Position numbers and translations under genes: made by a program | NCBI GenBank assembly: GCA_003439945.1 | Contig: QVRM01002806.1 | Coordinates: forward strand, 329,501 to 393,500 | Source: Dermanyssus gallinae | Taxonomy: Eukaryota; Arthropoda; Arachnida; Mesostigmata; Dermanyssidae | Direction: 5' to 3' | Length of the DNA stretch: 64,000 bases | Notes under the pieces: generated by a model | What the model was told of the DNA's origin: nothing | What the model saw: the letters and a program-made list of their open reading frames with translations, nothing else | Databases searched by the model: none | Shown: positions 47,581 through 60,035 of the stretch, piece after piece | Position numbering within the stretch: the first letter of the stretch is position 1 | How the letters are laid out: every line of letters starts with the position of its first letter

Positions 47581-49315
47581 TAGAAGAAAGTGTAGCGAGA
47601 CGCACAGTGCGACAAAATCACCGCATGGCTTACATTGTTGGCGAAGAGGTCTGTCAAAAGACAGCAAACGTACACTTCACTAGTTTACTAGCTAGGTCAG
47701 CTCGTTACACCCACACGTTAGGTTAGAGGTTGGCCTTTATTGTTAGACCCATGAAGTGCATTCACAAACAGTACTACTGTGATAGTCGGCATTGCATTTT
47801 GTATGCCGATAGCACAAGAATAAACTGCCGTCTGCGTCTTCATGCACACAACACGTATCCCTGTGCACGTTAATTTACATTGCTATCGTGCTTTTGTTCG
47901 ATAAACGTGTAGATACGAGGAAAGGGAGTAGGCGCCTAGGGCCAGGGCGGCTTTAGTTGCTAAATGTTAGCTAAGTTGTTGATTGAGTACGTGTATTCCT
48001 CGTCGGTAAAAGATCTGTCTATGTTACGCTAATGACTATCGGATAGAGTGATGGATGTAGTTACTATGGGTTATTTGTGCGGAATGGGCGCCATTTGGCC
48101 AAAATGCATGTTGTCTAGTCGACCGGAATGCTCGCATTGTTGTTGATGCGCTACCTCGCATCGCTTGATTCGTAATGCCGACAGAATTACATCCATCGCA
48201 CCGCATTCGGACCACCACCACCAGCAACGAGAACGCCAGCCGGAGCAGCAGCAGCAGGTCGAGAAACGTATTGACCACAAGCAACCAAAATGAAAAATAG
48301 TCGCAACAGACCTGATATGTTTGATATTCTTGGTTTTTAATGTGAATCAACCAAGGTGTCAGACATGTCGTGATCTCAGAGCGCACACTCGTCACTAGAG
48401 CAGAGGTGTATCAACGTCCCGGCGACGTCAAAAGGCTGGGTCAGCGGGCATGACGTTGGCGGTAAGTTAGTTCGTGGACTGAGTAAGTCGGACGTTTTAT
48501 TGGCAGTTCTGTACGATCGTTCATCAATACCATTTCGTCTACCTTCCGTTTTCCCCCCACCCCCCCCCCCCGTTTCTCTCACCCGCTTTTACTAAGTTTC
48601 TTGTTGAAGCCTCCTTAGCGCGTTCGCAGGACATGAGGTATCTATCTGCCTGATTGCCCGTCGCACAAAAGCGTATCGAAGATGAAGTACTGAAACCACT
48701 TACGATGAGGTGCATGGCTTATGCGCATGCAGGACTTTCCTTAATTCCTGGACATCCGAATCTCTTTGGCGTTCTTGCGATCTGTTCCTCTGTTTGCCTG
48801 TTAGGGGGGGGCTTCGCTACCCACTAACTAGTACCATTAGTCTAGCTGATGTAGCGGTATACCCCACTAACTAGTACCATTAGCCTAGCTGGCTGCAAAA
48901 AAGTTGCAACAACGGCAAGCATGCCCTGATCGAGCCTAATGTTTTTAGCCTCTTTGCTGGTCACAGATACTCACTGCATGTACGTAGGCCACAGCACTGA
49001 AGATGGTAAGTACACCCACTTAGCACTTACATACAACGGGGAAATGAAGAACTTTTTTAGACGTGTGAGCGCACAGAAGACGATGATGAGGCGAAGAATT
49101 GCACGGAATGAGTGCACACGAGTGTCCTGTCCTAAAAACGTCGGCGCACCGATATGTGCCGCTTACGTATGCGGTATAACACCCAAAGCGTGTATAAAAC
49201 ACGCTTTCGAAGCACAAGAGACATCCATCTGAACGCCTGCTAAAGCAGTCCTAAACATACGTTTTCTTGTCACTTAAGCTACGCCTACTATTGGAAAAGC
49301 CTGAAACAGCGTTTA

Positions 49316-49361
<46 letters not shown>

Positions 49362-51796
49362 TTTCTACTAAATGTAAGGACTAAATGCAAAATCCAAGTA
49401 AAAAATAACATCTTAGATTTTATTCTCGAAACAGCAAGCAGTCCAGATGCGAAATAGGGCGAATACAGAGTAGTCCAGAACGGCCCTATTTATTTTGCCA
49501 ACTGCCTCAGAACTTAATCGCTGAGTGTTGCTGTTCTCTTGAATCCACGAGGAAGACATTTCTCAACAACTCCGTTCGATTTCACAGTCCACACGCTACC
49601 AAACTTAAGTTTGTAAAGCACTATCTGCACTGCGTGGAAAGCCATTACCTGCGCTATTTATGCTACAGAGATGCAGAAATCAAATATCGCTCCAAACGCC
49701 ATATTCCTACCCCCTACCATATACTTCATAAGATGAGAAAGTTCTTGTGTTCAGTAACGAAAGTATTATCTTTCTTTACTCTGTCATTTTTCCAGCTAGC
49801 ATACATGGTTTGCAGCCCTTACAGGAAGGGTGCTTTCTTTGAAACAACCCATATTATTAAAGCGATCCTTTCCTTTAGTCTGAACCGTTTCAGGTCGGAA
49901 GTGTGTACTACGACAATCAAGGTACGGGGTCGGCCGACTAACCAGAATAACTAAAACAATCTCCTTAGTACTTTACAGTTTCAGAAATATCCCGAAAAAC
50001 AATAGAACTGTATTTTACTGGTAGTAGTATTACTTTAGCGTTTATTCTTAAAGGGTAAGGAAGGAAAGCTCATATGATCCTCACTGGCAACTGTTTTTTA
50101 GTTAATTCGTTCGTACTGTCAATCCTGTTGCGTTTTGTTGTTTAGACTGGCAATTGCATCGTGCCTTCGAGTGGCTTTGAGACTTCTATCTCGTGTTTAC
50201 TTAAACGACTAGTTAAGCAGTTTGCGGGCCCACAGCCTACTTTTTATTTGGGTAACAATTCTCAGGATTTACCTAGAATACTGGCATTTCCGAGACGTCG
50301 CCTCAGCCCTTGCTGTTCAAGTGAAGCGTCTGTCCATAACCTTCACTATACAAAAGAAACGTGTTCAGATTTCGAGACGCTTGTTTGTGGTTATATTTTA
50401 AGTATATGATAAACTTGACGATACAGCTGGGCTCGGCCTGAGGTTCAATGTACGTTGTTTTTGAAATCATTGAGTATTTCATGTTCAAACGAAAAGCTCC
50501 GCACATTCTTCTACATTCGTTATACTGCTTGAATACTACGCGAAGATATTTAACAACAGGCAAGACAGATCTATCCCCGAAATTGTACGCCTTTTTTGAG
50601 AAAATTTGAAAATGTGTCATTGAACATGGAGCGTAATCCGTTAGCCATATATTTCAGTTAATTCTCCTCAGCTCAACATGTCGAGCCTGCTGTAGGAAGC
50701 CGCAAGGAAATGTCGCAAATACTTTGACGCAAAAAAATGATATGGTAGGCCTTCGATACGCGATTCGGAGATTGTAGTGTCTCTATGCTCTTAGATCAAT
50801 ATTTGCAGACTGTCGGCTTTTTTATGTTTTATAATACATGTGTACAGAGTGTACGAGCAATAAAGTTACCACTGCTTGGTGAAAACAACGTGATTTTGTC
50901 ATATTTATTTCTCGTATATTATTTCGTATACTTGGTGAAAACTGTGAGTATCGTATGCACATTGTTACTTGGCCGTTTTGGGAAGGGCTATTGACAACGA
51001 TTGACTTATGATATTATCCACGAATTCTCGTTTTAGTAGCAGCAAAACACATGTCTACCGCCTAAACTGTCAACGCTGGGTTAATAGCGGCAATTTAAAC
51101 CATGAAAGGTTACGGTGCACGTTAGAAGCAGCTTTGAACGTTTAGCCGCGATACTTACAGACCGAATTCATTGTGGGCAGAACTCCAAAAGCATTCGCAA
51201 CGACGTTACTGCTTACGTTATGCTGTGAGATCGCAGACTTCGCAAATTTCAGGGACCAAGTTTGTTTGCAACGCAACCACGTGGCCGATTGAGGTCTATT
51301 GTTGTTTTCATCTGCTGCATGCCCATTAAGAGCTCTGCTGCGATGTTCGCTAATTGAGGTTAGCAATGCTATTTGGAATGCTGCCTAGAAAGGCACATGC
51401 GAGTACATGCCTTTAATTAGCCAGCCTAATTAAGCAGCAGGCGTTGAATTTCGACAGATAGTAAGAGAATTGCTAGCGAACAATCGTCCAACCAACGACT
51501 AAGACGTGCTTTAGCCAGCTAGATGGATATCGTTGGCAATGTACTTTGTAGACTTAAAAAGCTAACTAATTTGAAAGAGAACGATCTAAACGAATGCACT
51601 CTGTGGAATGTTTGCCGAGATTTTCGGTGCCCTATTTGAGTTCACTGTACACCCTTGTCTCGTTTGGCTTGGACTACCACTGCAAATTGCAGCGGTAAGT
51701 TGTGATGAAAAAACGTGCGCTAATGTACTGTCGCAAACCTCACTGCCAGTGACAATAAAAATGACAATCTCACTACAAGTAGCGTTGCACGTATAT
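47581..51796. other. No gene seen
   Basis: Moderately AT-rich. It contains (TA)n at about 49,318-49,356, poly-C at about 48,552-48,571, and a near-exact short duplication at 48,822-48,845 / 48,863-48,886 (actaactagtaccattag). No recognised domain in the short open frames. Confidence 0.45.
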
Positions 51797-51803
51797 ATGT
51801 ATA

Positions 51804-51844
<41 letters not shown>

Positions 51845-51927
51845 AATATTGTGGTGATATATTAATCATTTACAATACGTTTGCACACTCGGCAGTGCTC
51901 GCCTTAATAGTAATAATAAAAAGTAAT

Positions 51928-51963
<36 letters not shown>

Positions 51964-52046
51964 AATATTGTGGTGATATATTAATCATTTACAATACGTT
52001 TGCACACTCGGCAGTGCTCGCCTTAATAGTAATAATAAAAAGTAAT

Positions 52047-52112
<66 letters not shown>

Positions 52113-52224
52113 AATATTGTGGTGATATATTAATCATTTACAATACGTTTGCACACTCGGCAGTGCTCGCCTTAATAGTAATAATAAAAAGTAATAATAA
52201 TATATATATATATATATATATATG
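51797..52224. repeat. Three-unit tandem repeat, unit about 119-149 bp
   Basis: Units start at gaaaatattgtggtgatata (51,842, 51,961 and 52,110), each with about 77 bp of identical unique sequence ending agtaataataaaaagtaataa followed by (TA)n. Length differences are in the TA runs. Confidence 0.95.
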
Positions 52225-55200
52225 GTATCGAGGCAATTTACAAGTACATAGTTAGAGTACTGTTAGCAAGTCGTAGCAATGGGTAGCCTAGATGTTGTTG
52301 TGTGAAACGAACAAGACCGCGAGCAAAATCGGCAGCAACTCACCGGGGAGACGCGCGGGCGGCGTCCACTTAACTCACTGGCACGCAGCCCAACACCACG
52401 CATCCTTTGTCTCTGGTTGGTTGGGCCAGTCTGGTAGTAGCGCTTATTTATGATCTACAACGACAAGACCGACCTTCCGTTTGTCCGTCCGACCCTTCAC
52501 CCACACCCCCGCACCCCTGTACGCAGACGACGCCACAGAGTAGGGCTAGTACGTAGGATAGTAGAGTTTCGCCGCTAAGAAGCCAATTTTTGTAGAGTTA
52601 GCTATAATAAGGGATGGCTGACAGATACTGGCGTGTCGCCAACTGAGCTCCCGGGCTCATCTTTGAACGAGACGTAGTACAAGGAGAGCAGGGAGAGTGC
52701 GAGAGAGAGAGAGAGAGATAGCGATAGAGTTGGAGAACTCGAGAGACAGAGGGAAAGCAAGCATACCAAGCAAAACAGAGGATGAACTACCGACATTTTC
52801 TGACAGCCGGTCTGCGGGAGGAATCCGGGTTTAGTGGGTTTGCGAGTCTCACACTAGTCACGCAGGCTGCTAGTGGCGCATGTGCATCATGCATTACCGA
52901 AACCTCCCAGAACAAAAAAAAAAAAAACAAAAAAAAAAAAAAGGTCTGCGTAAACCTGTACCAGAGATGGAACGACGACGACGACAAAAATGTCCGCTAG
53001 CAAGAATAGTGAGTTCGCTTTGAGTCGTCGGCAAGGTGGAAGTCAGGGGAAGAAACGAATGGGTAACTCACAGGCAGACTGAATGACGGAGGGAGGAGGA
53101 GTCAAGCGCACCCTGTCGGGGGGCGAGGATAAAGTCTTCAGGAGAGGAGACCTCAACCAGCCAGAGGATTTCAACGTAATCGATCGAGCAGATGACAGCA
53201 TGGCAAGATGAATCGTCCTTCACCAACTGCCCCCTTCTTCACCCAGACAAGCAGACGATTGTCAGGCTACCGCTGACGAACGGATACGTGAACCCGCCGC
53301 TGCTTCAAAAGTGGTCCGAACTCGTCGCTCCGACGGATTTTAGGCGGCGCTGTGTATGAGAGAGATAGATAGAGATAGAGAGAGGTATAGAGAGGGAGAG
53401 AACGCCCGGGGTTCGTTCTGAATTGCAAAGTTTCAGCTCTGTCATCGAACACATCGGAATCAATTTACCCGCTCGGCACATCTCTGCCACTGTACATATA
53501 TTGGGAGTTCTAGAAGATGACTGGCGACAATCTTCTCCAACGCCGAAACAAGAGGACTCACTTGGAGTCGCGGCGCTGCTTTCCGCACCATTAGGTTAGC
53601 TTAACTTAGCAATACTAACGTTCGTTCGTCGTGCACTTGCAGGTTGAAGCCAAATGCTTCTATGCTGGCGGGTTTTTAGCGCTCTCTGTTTACCTCGAGG
53701 CGTGGGGCCATCGTGTTAGCGTGCGGTGGACAAATATACGCAAGTTAATGTTGCACAAAAAACACACGAATGACAGGCATAGGAATGATGTCAATTAGTA
53801 AGCCGAGCGGTTTGTAGCTTAAGTGCTAACGTCGTCCGGGTCGAAACCTATCCCAACCAGGTATCTTAACTTCCTTTTCAATCTTTTTCAGTATATTCTA
53901 GCTGTTTAACTCTGACTGTGTTGTCTTTGAGTGAACTGTATGTTTAAGTTGTTTTTGCTTCTGCTGAGTAACACTCTATCTTTAAATAGAGGTCCTACCT
54001 TCATGCATTCTACTAGTCCTCTAAGTTGGTATGATCAGAAAAATAAAACGAAAGCCGAAAGTAAGGCTGCTGGCCTTTATACCTCTATTAAGCGTGATGG
54101 TTAAAGAGGCTAATAGAAAAGTATTCATGCTTCTGCTGAGTATATATACCTGTCTACGATATATTATTTCTACTATTACATATATTACTCGCTCTTTACA
54201 ATATATCCGTTGTACTTTAGTGGCGTTGCTTAGTGCCGATTGAGCTGGGCCCACTACGTTGCTAGCAATGCAATCGTCTCGCGAAGATCTTAGGAGGTCG
54301 TTGGTCAAGGCATGTGAACTGTTATTGTCATAATCAGCGTCGTCTATCCTACGTAGATTGTGGCTGTGCGGTTATTTTATGACAAGTCTCACAATACAAT
54401 GTATGCACGTTCAACGTGCGTATAGAAAACGTGTTTTAATATAAAAGCAGTAACATTTTACAAACTTCTACGTCTGCTTATGTTAGGACTTCAACATTTA
54501 CTTTGCCAAATATAATCAAAAAATATCTCAGCTGCCACTCTATGATTTTTACGCAGCGGTAAAAAAACCTTACCAGAGAATCGGACCGGACACAGGGTCC
54601 TCAAATGCGTTATGCGGTAATATTGGGTTCTCGTTGTGTTAAATCCCTGCAAATATTCAAATATATTTTTGCAATGCAGTGAACTGCTCATTCCACTTCT
54701 CTGGGCTGTATATATTTATATACCGACAAGTAGAATTGAGAAACGGTTAACTTACTCTAATTCGAGAAGTAAGCATAGAGCGGAGACGCTAGTAGGCGTA
54801 AATGTGATCTCCGATAGGCACTCACCTAAAAAGTTGTTTACCGGCATTACCGGCAAAAAATATTTTTCACATGTAAAAATCTTCAAGCTAGTAAAGTCTG
54901 CTCTGAAATATGTCACGTTGTAGCACTTTACCATTATGTTCTCAGAGTTGCCTAGATATTACTGAAAACTAAGAAGAAACGCAACACACGTAAGAGTATT
55001 CTTGAATCAACCGAAACACCGTCCTGTCTGCCCTGTTTTCAACTTAATAAATGAGAAGGCCGAAAGTTTGACTACTTGATGCCTTAGACATTACCAACAC
55101 GAGTTTGCCTGTTCCGACTCGAGTACGGCCAGTTGTATCCTGCCTGTATGGTGAGCCGAGGGGTTCTCGACAACAACTGGCAAGACTTTGTCGAGCTAAT

Positions 55201-55964
55201 TCGATCAATCTTTATCCTTTCGCATCTCGAACATCAGACCGCGGAACATCACCGCGACGCTGCTCGCTGGCTGGTTCGTAATGATGTCGGTGTAGCAGAA
55301 TGGAAACAGAATAAACAGCAGTGAATTGAAGATCAAATTATGTTTGCCGCTCCGCTCACATGGCGGCAACAGTGACGACAGTCGGAGTTGTGAAGTGCGA
55401 CGACCCGCGGCCTCTGACCGAGGGCTGCGACACGATCAGCGATTGCATGAAGTAAGAGTTAGTGAGCATTTGTAGTGTTGTGCCGAAGCGATTCCAGCAT
55501 ATGTAAACTCATCATTTATCACTCTCGACGACAATCTCGTTCACGTCAATGTCAAGTGGCAAAACAAAAATAAAGAAACACCACTACTCTGCAAGTCAGC
55601 GTCTTTGGCTGACAAATTCAGTCTAGCGGAGTTTGTGTGGTGTGTGTGTCTGTGTGAGATGATGAAGTCAAAACTCACTCAAACCTGTGCCGAGCGTGTT
55701 GCAAAGCAAGCGTCGTCGTTGTAATGTGGTAACGCTTCTTGTGAGTTTGAGTTCGAACGACAGTTTCTACGCACTACAAGAGCAAAATAAAGATCAAGTT
55801 AAGAGATGTGCATCTAAAGTAGTCTCGCGTCGGTCTCGACAGCATGACGACCGGCCAAATCGCACATACATGAAGGCTCATGGAACCAAAATCTTTTGTC
55901 CTACTAGATATCCTAACTGTCGAATTGGTGAGGTCGCTTTTTGGGCGCCGAGGCGCTGTACTAT
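52225..55964. other. No gene seen; GC-rich 52,300-53,600
   Basis: Purine tracts (52,690-52,765 and 53,355-53,400) and two A-runs (52,914-52,942) occur in the GC-rich part. The remainder is AT-rich with short unrecognised open frames. Confidence 0.45.
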
Positions 55965-56033
55965 AAATATAAATAAAAATATAATTATAAATTAAAATTA
56001 AGATTAAAATATAAATATAAATATAAATATAAA
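55965..56033. repeat. ATAAAT-type repeat, left part
   Basis: Imperfect ATAAAT units directly left of the Tc1 element. They resume to its right at 57,684, so the element lies inside one array. Confidence 0.85.
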
Positions 56034-57686
56034 CAAAGTGTGTTGCAAAAAATTAGCAACTCATGTTTTTTTGTGATAATTTCGGCTTGGTTTATTTGAA
56101 TGGCTTGAAATTTTAAGCGCATGATGTACATGACGAAACATGAGTATAGTGTTGTTGAGTATAGTGTTGATTTCATTGCAATCTCAACATTGGTTCATAC
56201 AAAAAATAAAAAAGTTTGAAAAAACAGTGTTGCAAAATATTAGCAACAATAGCGCCTTACAGCGTATTCGATTCTTAGCAGGGCTGTATGACTCATTTGA
56301 AACTACATATTTTATTCTAGAAACGGGTTTTTCGTCCCTTCTTCTGAATCAAATCGTAAACTCGGTCTTTCATGGAGTTAATGAGCTGTTGTAAGTACGA
56401 AAGTGGAATATTAGTCCATGCTTGCTGGACAGCTTCTTTGAGGTCCGACAAATGATTATATTGTCGACCATTTGCTTAAATCTGCTTTACCAAATGTCCC
56501 CAAAGATTTTCAATAGGATCCAGGTCTGGACTTAATGCCGGCCAGTCAAAAAGTGGCACTCCTTGTTCTTGAAAAAAGGCTATAGTGCTAGCCGAGGTAT
56601 GAAACGTGGCGTTGTCTTGTTGAAAAACTGCGTCAGGTCCCCCAATTCTTCTGAAGTGGGCTTCTAACTGGGAACCGACAATGCGCTGGTACATGTCAGA
56701 ATTGTTTCGGCCCACAATCTCGACTAGATCAGACTTCCCATTATATCCAAACGCGCCCCAATATTTCACAGAGCCACCACCGGCCACACGTTTCGAGAAC
56801 CATTTAGGTTCCTTCCGTAAGTCGTGCCAATAGTACTGACAGCCGTCAGGGCCATCGAGATTAAATTTCTTTTCATCCGAGAAGACGATGTTTTTCCACT
56901 CGTTATCCCAAGTTTGGTATCTATGCAAAAATTCACGCCGTGCGACAATGTGCTTCGGTTGCAGTCGCGGCATAAGCTTCCTTTTCGCGTATCGCACGTT
57001 TTTGTCAGAGCTTAACACTCGGTACACTGTGGATCGGTGCACTGGCACTCCCAAAGTAGTCCTGATCCTGGAAGAAGACATTTGGTCATGAGTAGCCAAC
57101 TGTATGATCCTTCGCCGATCTCGAATAGTCAAAACTGGCTTACGCCCACTGTTAGATCTGCACCTTTGGTTCACTCCAGGGTGTAAGAACCTGCTGATGG
57201 TGCTCTTATGCCGTCCTAATCTGGTTGCTATAGCAGTTACTGTATGACCGAGCTCAGCATATGCCTCAATTCTTGTCTTTTCGTTATCCGAAAGATCCTT
57301 TGTACGACCCATGGTTTAAACATAAGATTCGTCGTTAGTTCGGAACAACGACTAAGCTGTAGAATATTTTGCAGCTATATAACGATTGATTTAGCTAGAC
57401 AATATTCCTGACATTTGATCCCTGGGATCGAATATCAGCTGTAGTATCGACTATCCTTTACAAGCAAGAGCTGTGTTGTTAGCATGTTATTGTTGCTAAT
57501 ATTTTGCAACATTTTTTCACACTTTTTATTTTTTGTATGAACCGATTTTGAGATTGCAATGAAATCAACACTATATTCATGTTTCGTCATGTACATCATG
57601 CGCTTAAAATTTCAAGCCATTCAAATAAACCAAGCCGAAATTATCGCAAAAAAACATGAGTTGCAAATTTTTTGCAACACACTTTA
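56034..57686 (-). mobile_element. Tc1-family DNA transposon with IR/DR ends
   Basis: About 1,650 bp. Terminal inverted repeats of about 200 bp (56,034-56,252 and 57,489-57,686). Each contains two similar sites, an outer gtgttgcaaaaaattagcaa and an inner gtgttgcaaaatattagcaa, about 190 bp apart, as in the IR/DR group of Tc1 elements. The exact terminal bases are uncertain by a few because the flanks are ATAAAT repeats. Confidence 0.92.
56317..57312 (-). pseudogene. Tc1 transposase with a single in-frame stop
   Basis: 332 codons in one frame from MGRTKDLSDNEKTRIEAY to TAG (56,317-56,319), interrupted only by TAA at 56,476-56,478. The N-terminal paired-like helix-turn-helix includes GHTVTAIATRLGRHKSTISR and a GRK segment (AT-hook-like GRKP). 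Catalytic blocks are VFSDEKKFN, FQQDNATFHT and SPDLDPIENLWG; 34 residues separate the second Asp and the Glu (DD34E). After the stop the usual C-terminal helix follows (LKEAVQQAWTNI ... SMKDRV). Without the stop it would be a full-length enzyme, so this copy decayed very recently, or the stop is a sequencing error or allele. Confidence 0.95.
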
Positions 57687-57926
57687 TAAATATAAATATA
57701 AATATAAATATAAATATAAATATAAATATAAATATAAATATAAATATAAATATAAATATAAATATAAATATAAATATAAATATAAATATAAATATAAATA
57801 TAAATATAAATATAAATATAAATATAAATATAAATATAAATATAAATATAAATATAAATATAAATATAAATATAAATATAAATATAAATATAAATATAAT
57901 ATAAATATAAATATAAATATAAATAT
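57684..57926. repeat. (ATAAAT)n hexamer array
   Basis: About 240 bp of near-perfect TAAATA hexamers, with one irregular unit at about 57,896-57,903, between the Tc1 element and FB2. Confidence 0.97.
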
Positions 57927-57927
57927 A

Positions 57928-58988
57928 ACAGGGTCTATATAAGGAATTGTAGAGCTCGTTAAAGAAACATTTTTTCCAATGGAACATGGTCTTGAGAAGT
58001 CTTGTTTCGGAGTTAGAGTGAAATTACTACAATTTGTGACACTGATGTTCTTGCCCGACGTAGAAGCATAAAATGTGCAATTGCGAGACAACCAGCCTGG
58101 AAATACAGAAATTGTGCACACCGTCATGTTCGTGAGAAAATTCTGTTTTTCCGAAGAACATATAGCGCCGATTAGAAGATGCGACATGGTCGCTTAGAAG
58201 AGAATTCACGAAAAATGAAGTTATTTATTAACTTTCACGCCACATACCTCAAAATCATTATCTTTTGACCACGCACATCGCTCAAAACTAACACATTTAG
58301 GCAATCACACATTCGATCATTTTGGTACCAAGCTTATGACAATGCGAGCCGCGGTTGCGGAGCAATTACGATTTTTTGGCGGGATGTCCAGATTTAATGC
58401 ATGTGAAATGACTGTGTGGCGACGTTCACTACCGCCGAGGTGTCACGCGACAGCCGCAGCGTGTCGCTACACAGTCATTTTACGTGCACTTAATCTGGAC
58501 ATCCCGCCGAAAAATCTAAATTACTCGGAACTCCAGCTCGCATTACCATAAGTTTGGTACCAAAATGACCCTCATGAAATGTGCGCTTGCCTAAATGTGT
58601 TAGTTTAGAGCGCTGTGAGTGGTCGTAAGGTAATGATTTTGAGGTATTTGGCGTGAAAGCTAATAAAGAACCTCATTTTTCGCGAATTCTCTTCTAAGCG
58701 ACTATGTCGCATCTTCTGACCAGCGTAATATATTCTTTAGAGGAAGCAGAATTTTCTCCCGAACACGACGGTGTGCCTAGTTTCTGTATAGGAGATTCTG
58801 GTTGTCTCGCAATTGCACAATTTATGCTTCTATGTCGGGCAAAAACACCGGTGTCAAAAATTGTTGTAATTTCACTCTCACTCCAAAACAAGACTTCTCA
58901 GAGACCATCTTCCATTGGCAAAAATGTTTGTTTTAACGAGATCTACAATTATTTATATTGTTTCCCAAATTATTCTGGGAGACCCTGT
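57928..58988. mobile_element. Fold-back element FB2
   Basis: Ends ACAGGGT and ACCCTGT. The arms are inverted copies meeting around 58,405-58,475 (atgactgtgtggcgac and its counterpart gtgtcgctacacagtcat). Long stretches match FB1 in copy A, including the subterminal tccaatggaacatggtct segment. No coding capacity. Confidence 0.92.
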
Positions 58989-58992
58989 ATAT

Positions 58993-60028
58993 ACAGGGTC
59001 ATTCAGGGAGTATTGTACTTCTTTCGAGGTTTAATAGAGCTCGGCAAGAAAATGATTTTTCCCTATGGAGGGAGGACGCGGAAACGTCTTGTTTAGGAGA
59101 GAGAGTGAATTTTATAAAAGTAGTTATTCAGCTTTTTTTCTCCTACATAGTTGTGCGAAATCCACGTTTGCGGGAGAACCAGTCAACGCATGAAGGAACC
59201 GATTACACCGGCGTGCTCGGAGGAAAATTCTGCACAATGGAAGACACTTCACTAGCTTGCGTAGCAAAGAGCAAATACCCAGATTAAGGAAAGTCATGAA
59301 AAGTCGATATTTTACGTTAACGCTTTTTCATGAAAAGCGTTTTCGACAGTCAAAGTTGTTATGTTTTACGTGCAAGTTTTCACGTTCAGAACCGTAAAAA
59401 TTTGCCAAGACGTTTCCGCTCCCTCTTTCCACTAGGAAAAATTATTCTCTTGCTGAGTTCTACCATACCTCAAAATTTGTACCTAACTTTCTCATACGCC
59501 CTATGCAAATATGCATGTCTTCGCTTTCGATATGGCTATCAAAAAAGCTTAGTGACTTGACAACTACGTAACGCAGCATCATCACTTTGATACGAAAGTG
59601 GTGGGCATTAAATTTTCCATTGCGTGAGAGTGGTCTTTTGGACATACAGTTTTTGTCGTAATGGAAAAATTTTACGATTTTTCACGAAAAAGCGTTAACG
59701 CAAGACATAAAAACATATCGACTTTTTATGATTTTTCTCAACCTGTGTATTGGCTTTTTGCTACGCAAGCTAGTGAAGTGTCTTCCGTTGTGCAGAATTT
59801 TCCTCCGAACACGCCGGTGTAATCGGTTCATGCGTTAACTGGTTTTCCCGCAAACGTAGATTTCGCACAACTATGTAGGAGAAAAAAGGCAGAATAACGA
59901 CTTTTATAAATTTCACTCTCTTTCCTAAACAAGACGTTTCCGCGTCCTCCCTCCATAGGGAAAAATTATTTTCTTGCCGAGTTCTATCAAACCTCGAAAG
60001 AAGTACAATACTCCCTGAATGACCCTGT
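58993..60028. mobile_element. Fold-back element FB3
   Basis: Ends acagggtcattcagggagta and its complement (60,009-60,028). The arms are about 330 bp, around a core of about 370 bp that holds a further related arm fragment (about 59,400-59,500). It abuts FB2, forming ccctgtatatacaggg (58,983-58,998) at the join. Confidence 0.9.
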
Positions 60029-60035
60029 ATATATA

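Noticed and set aside
53780..53860. tRNA-like sequence with a B-box-like GGGTCGAAACC
   Set aside because: No convincing A-box at the right spacing and no cloverleaf by eye.
57604..58187. Long open frames in both strands over the hexamer array
   Set aside because: They are translations of (ATAAAT)n and (TTATAT)n repeats, not genes.
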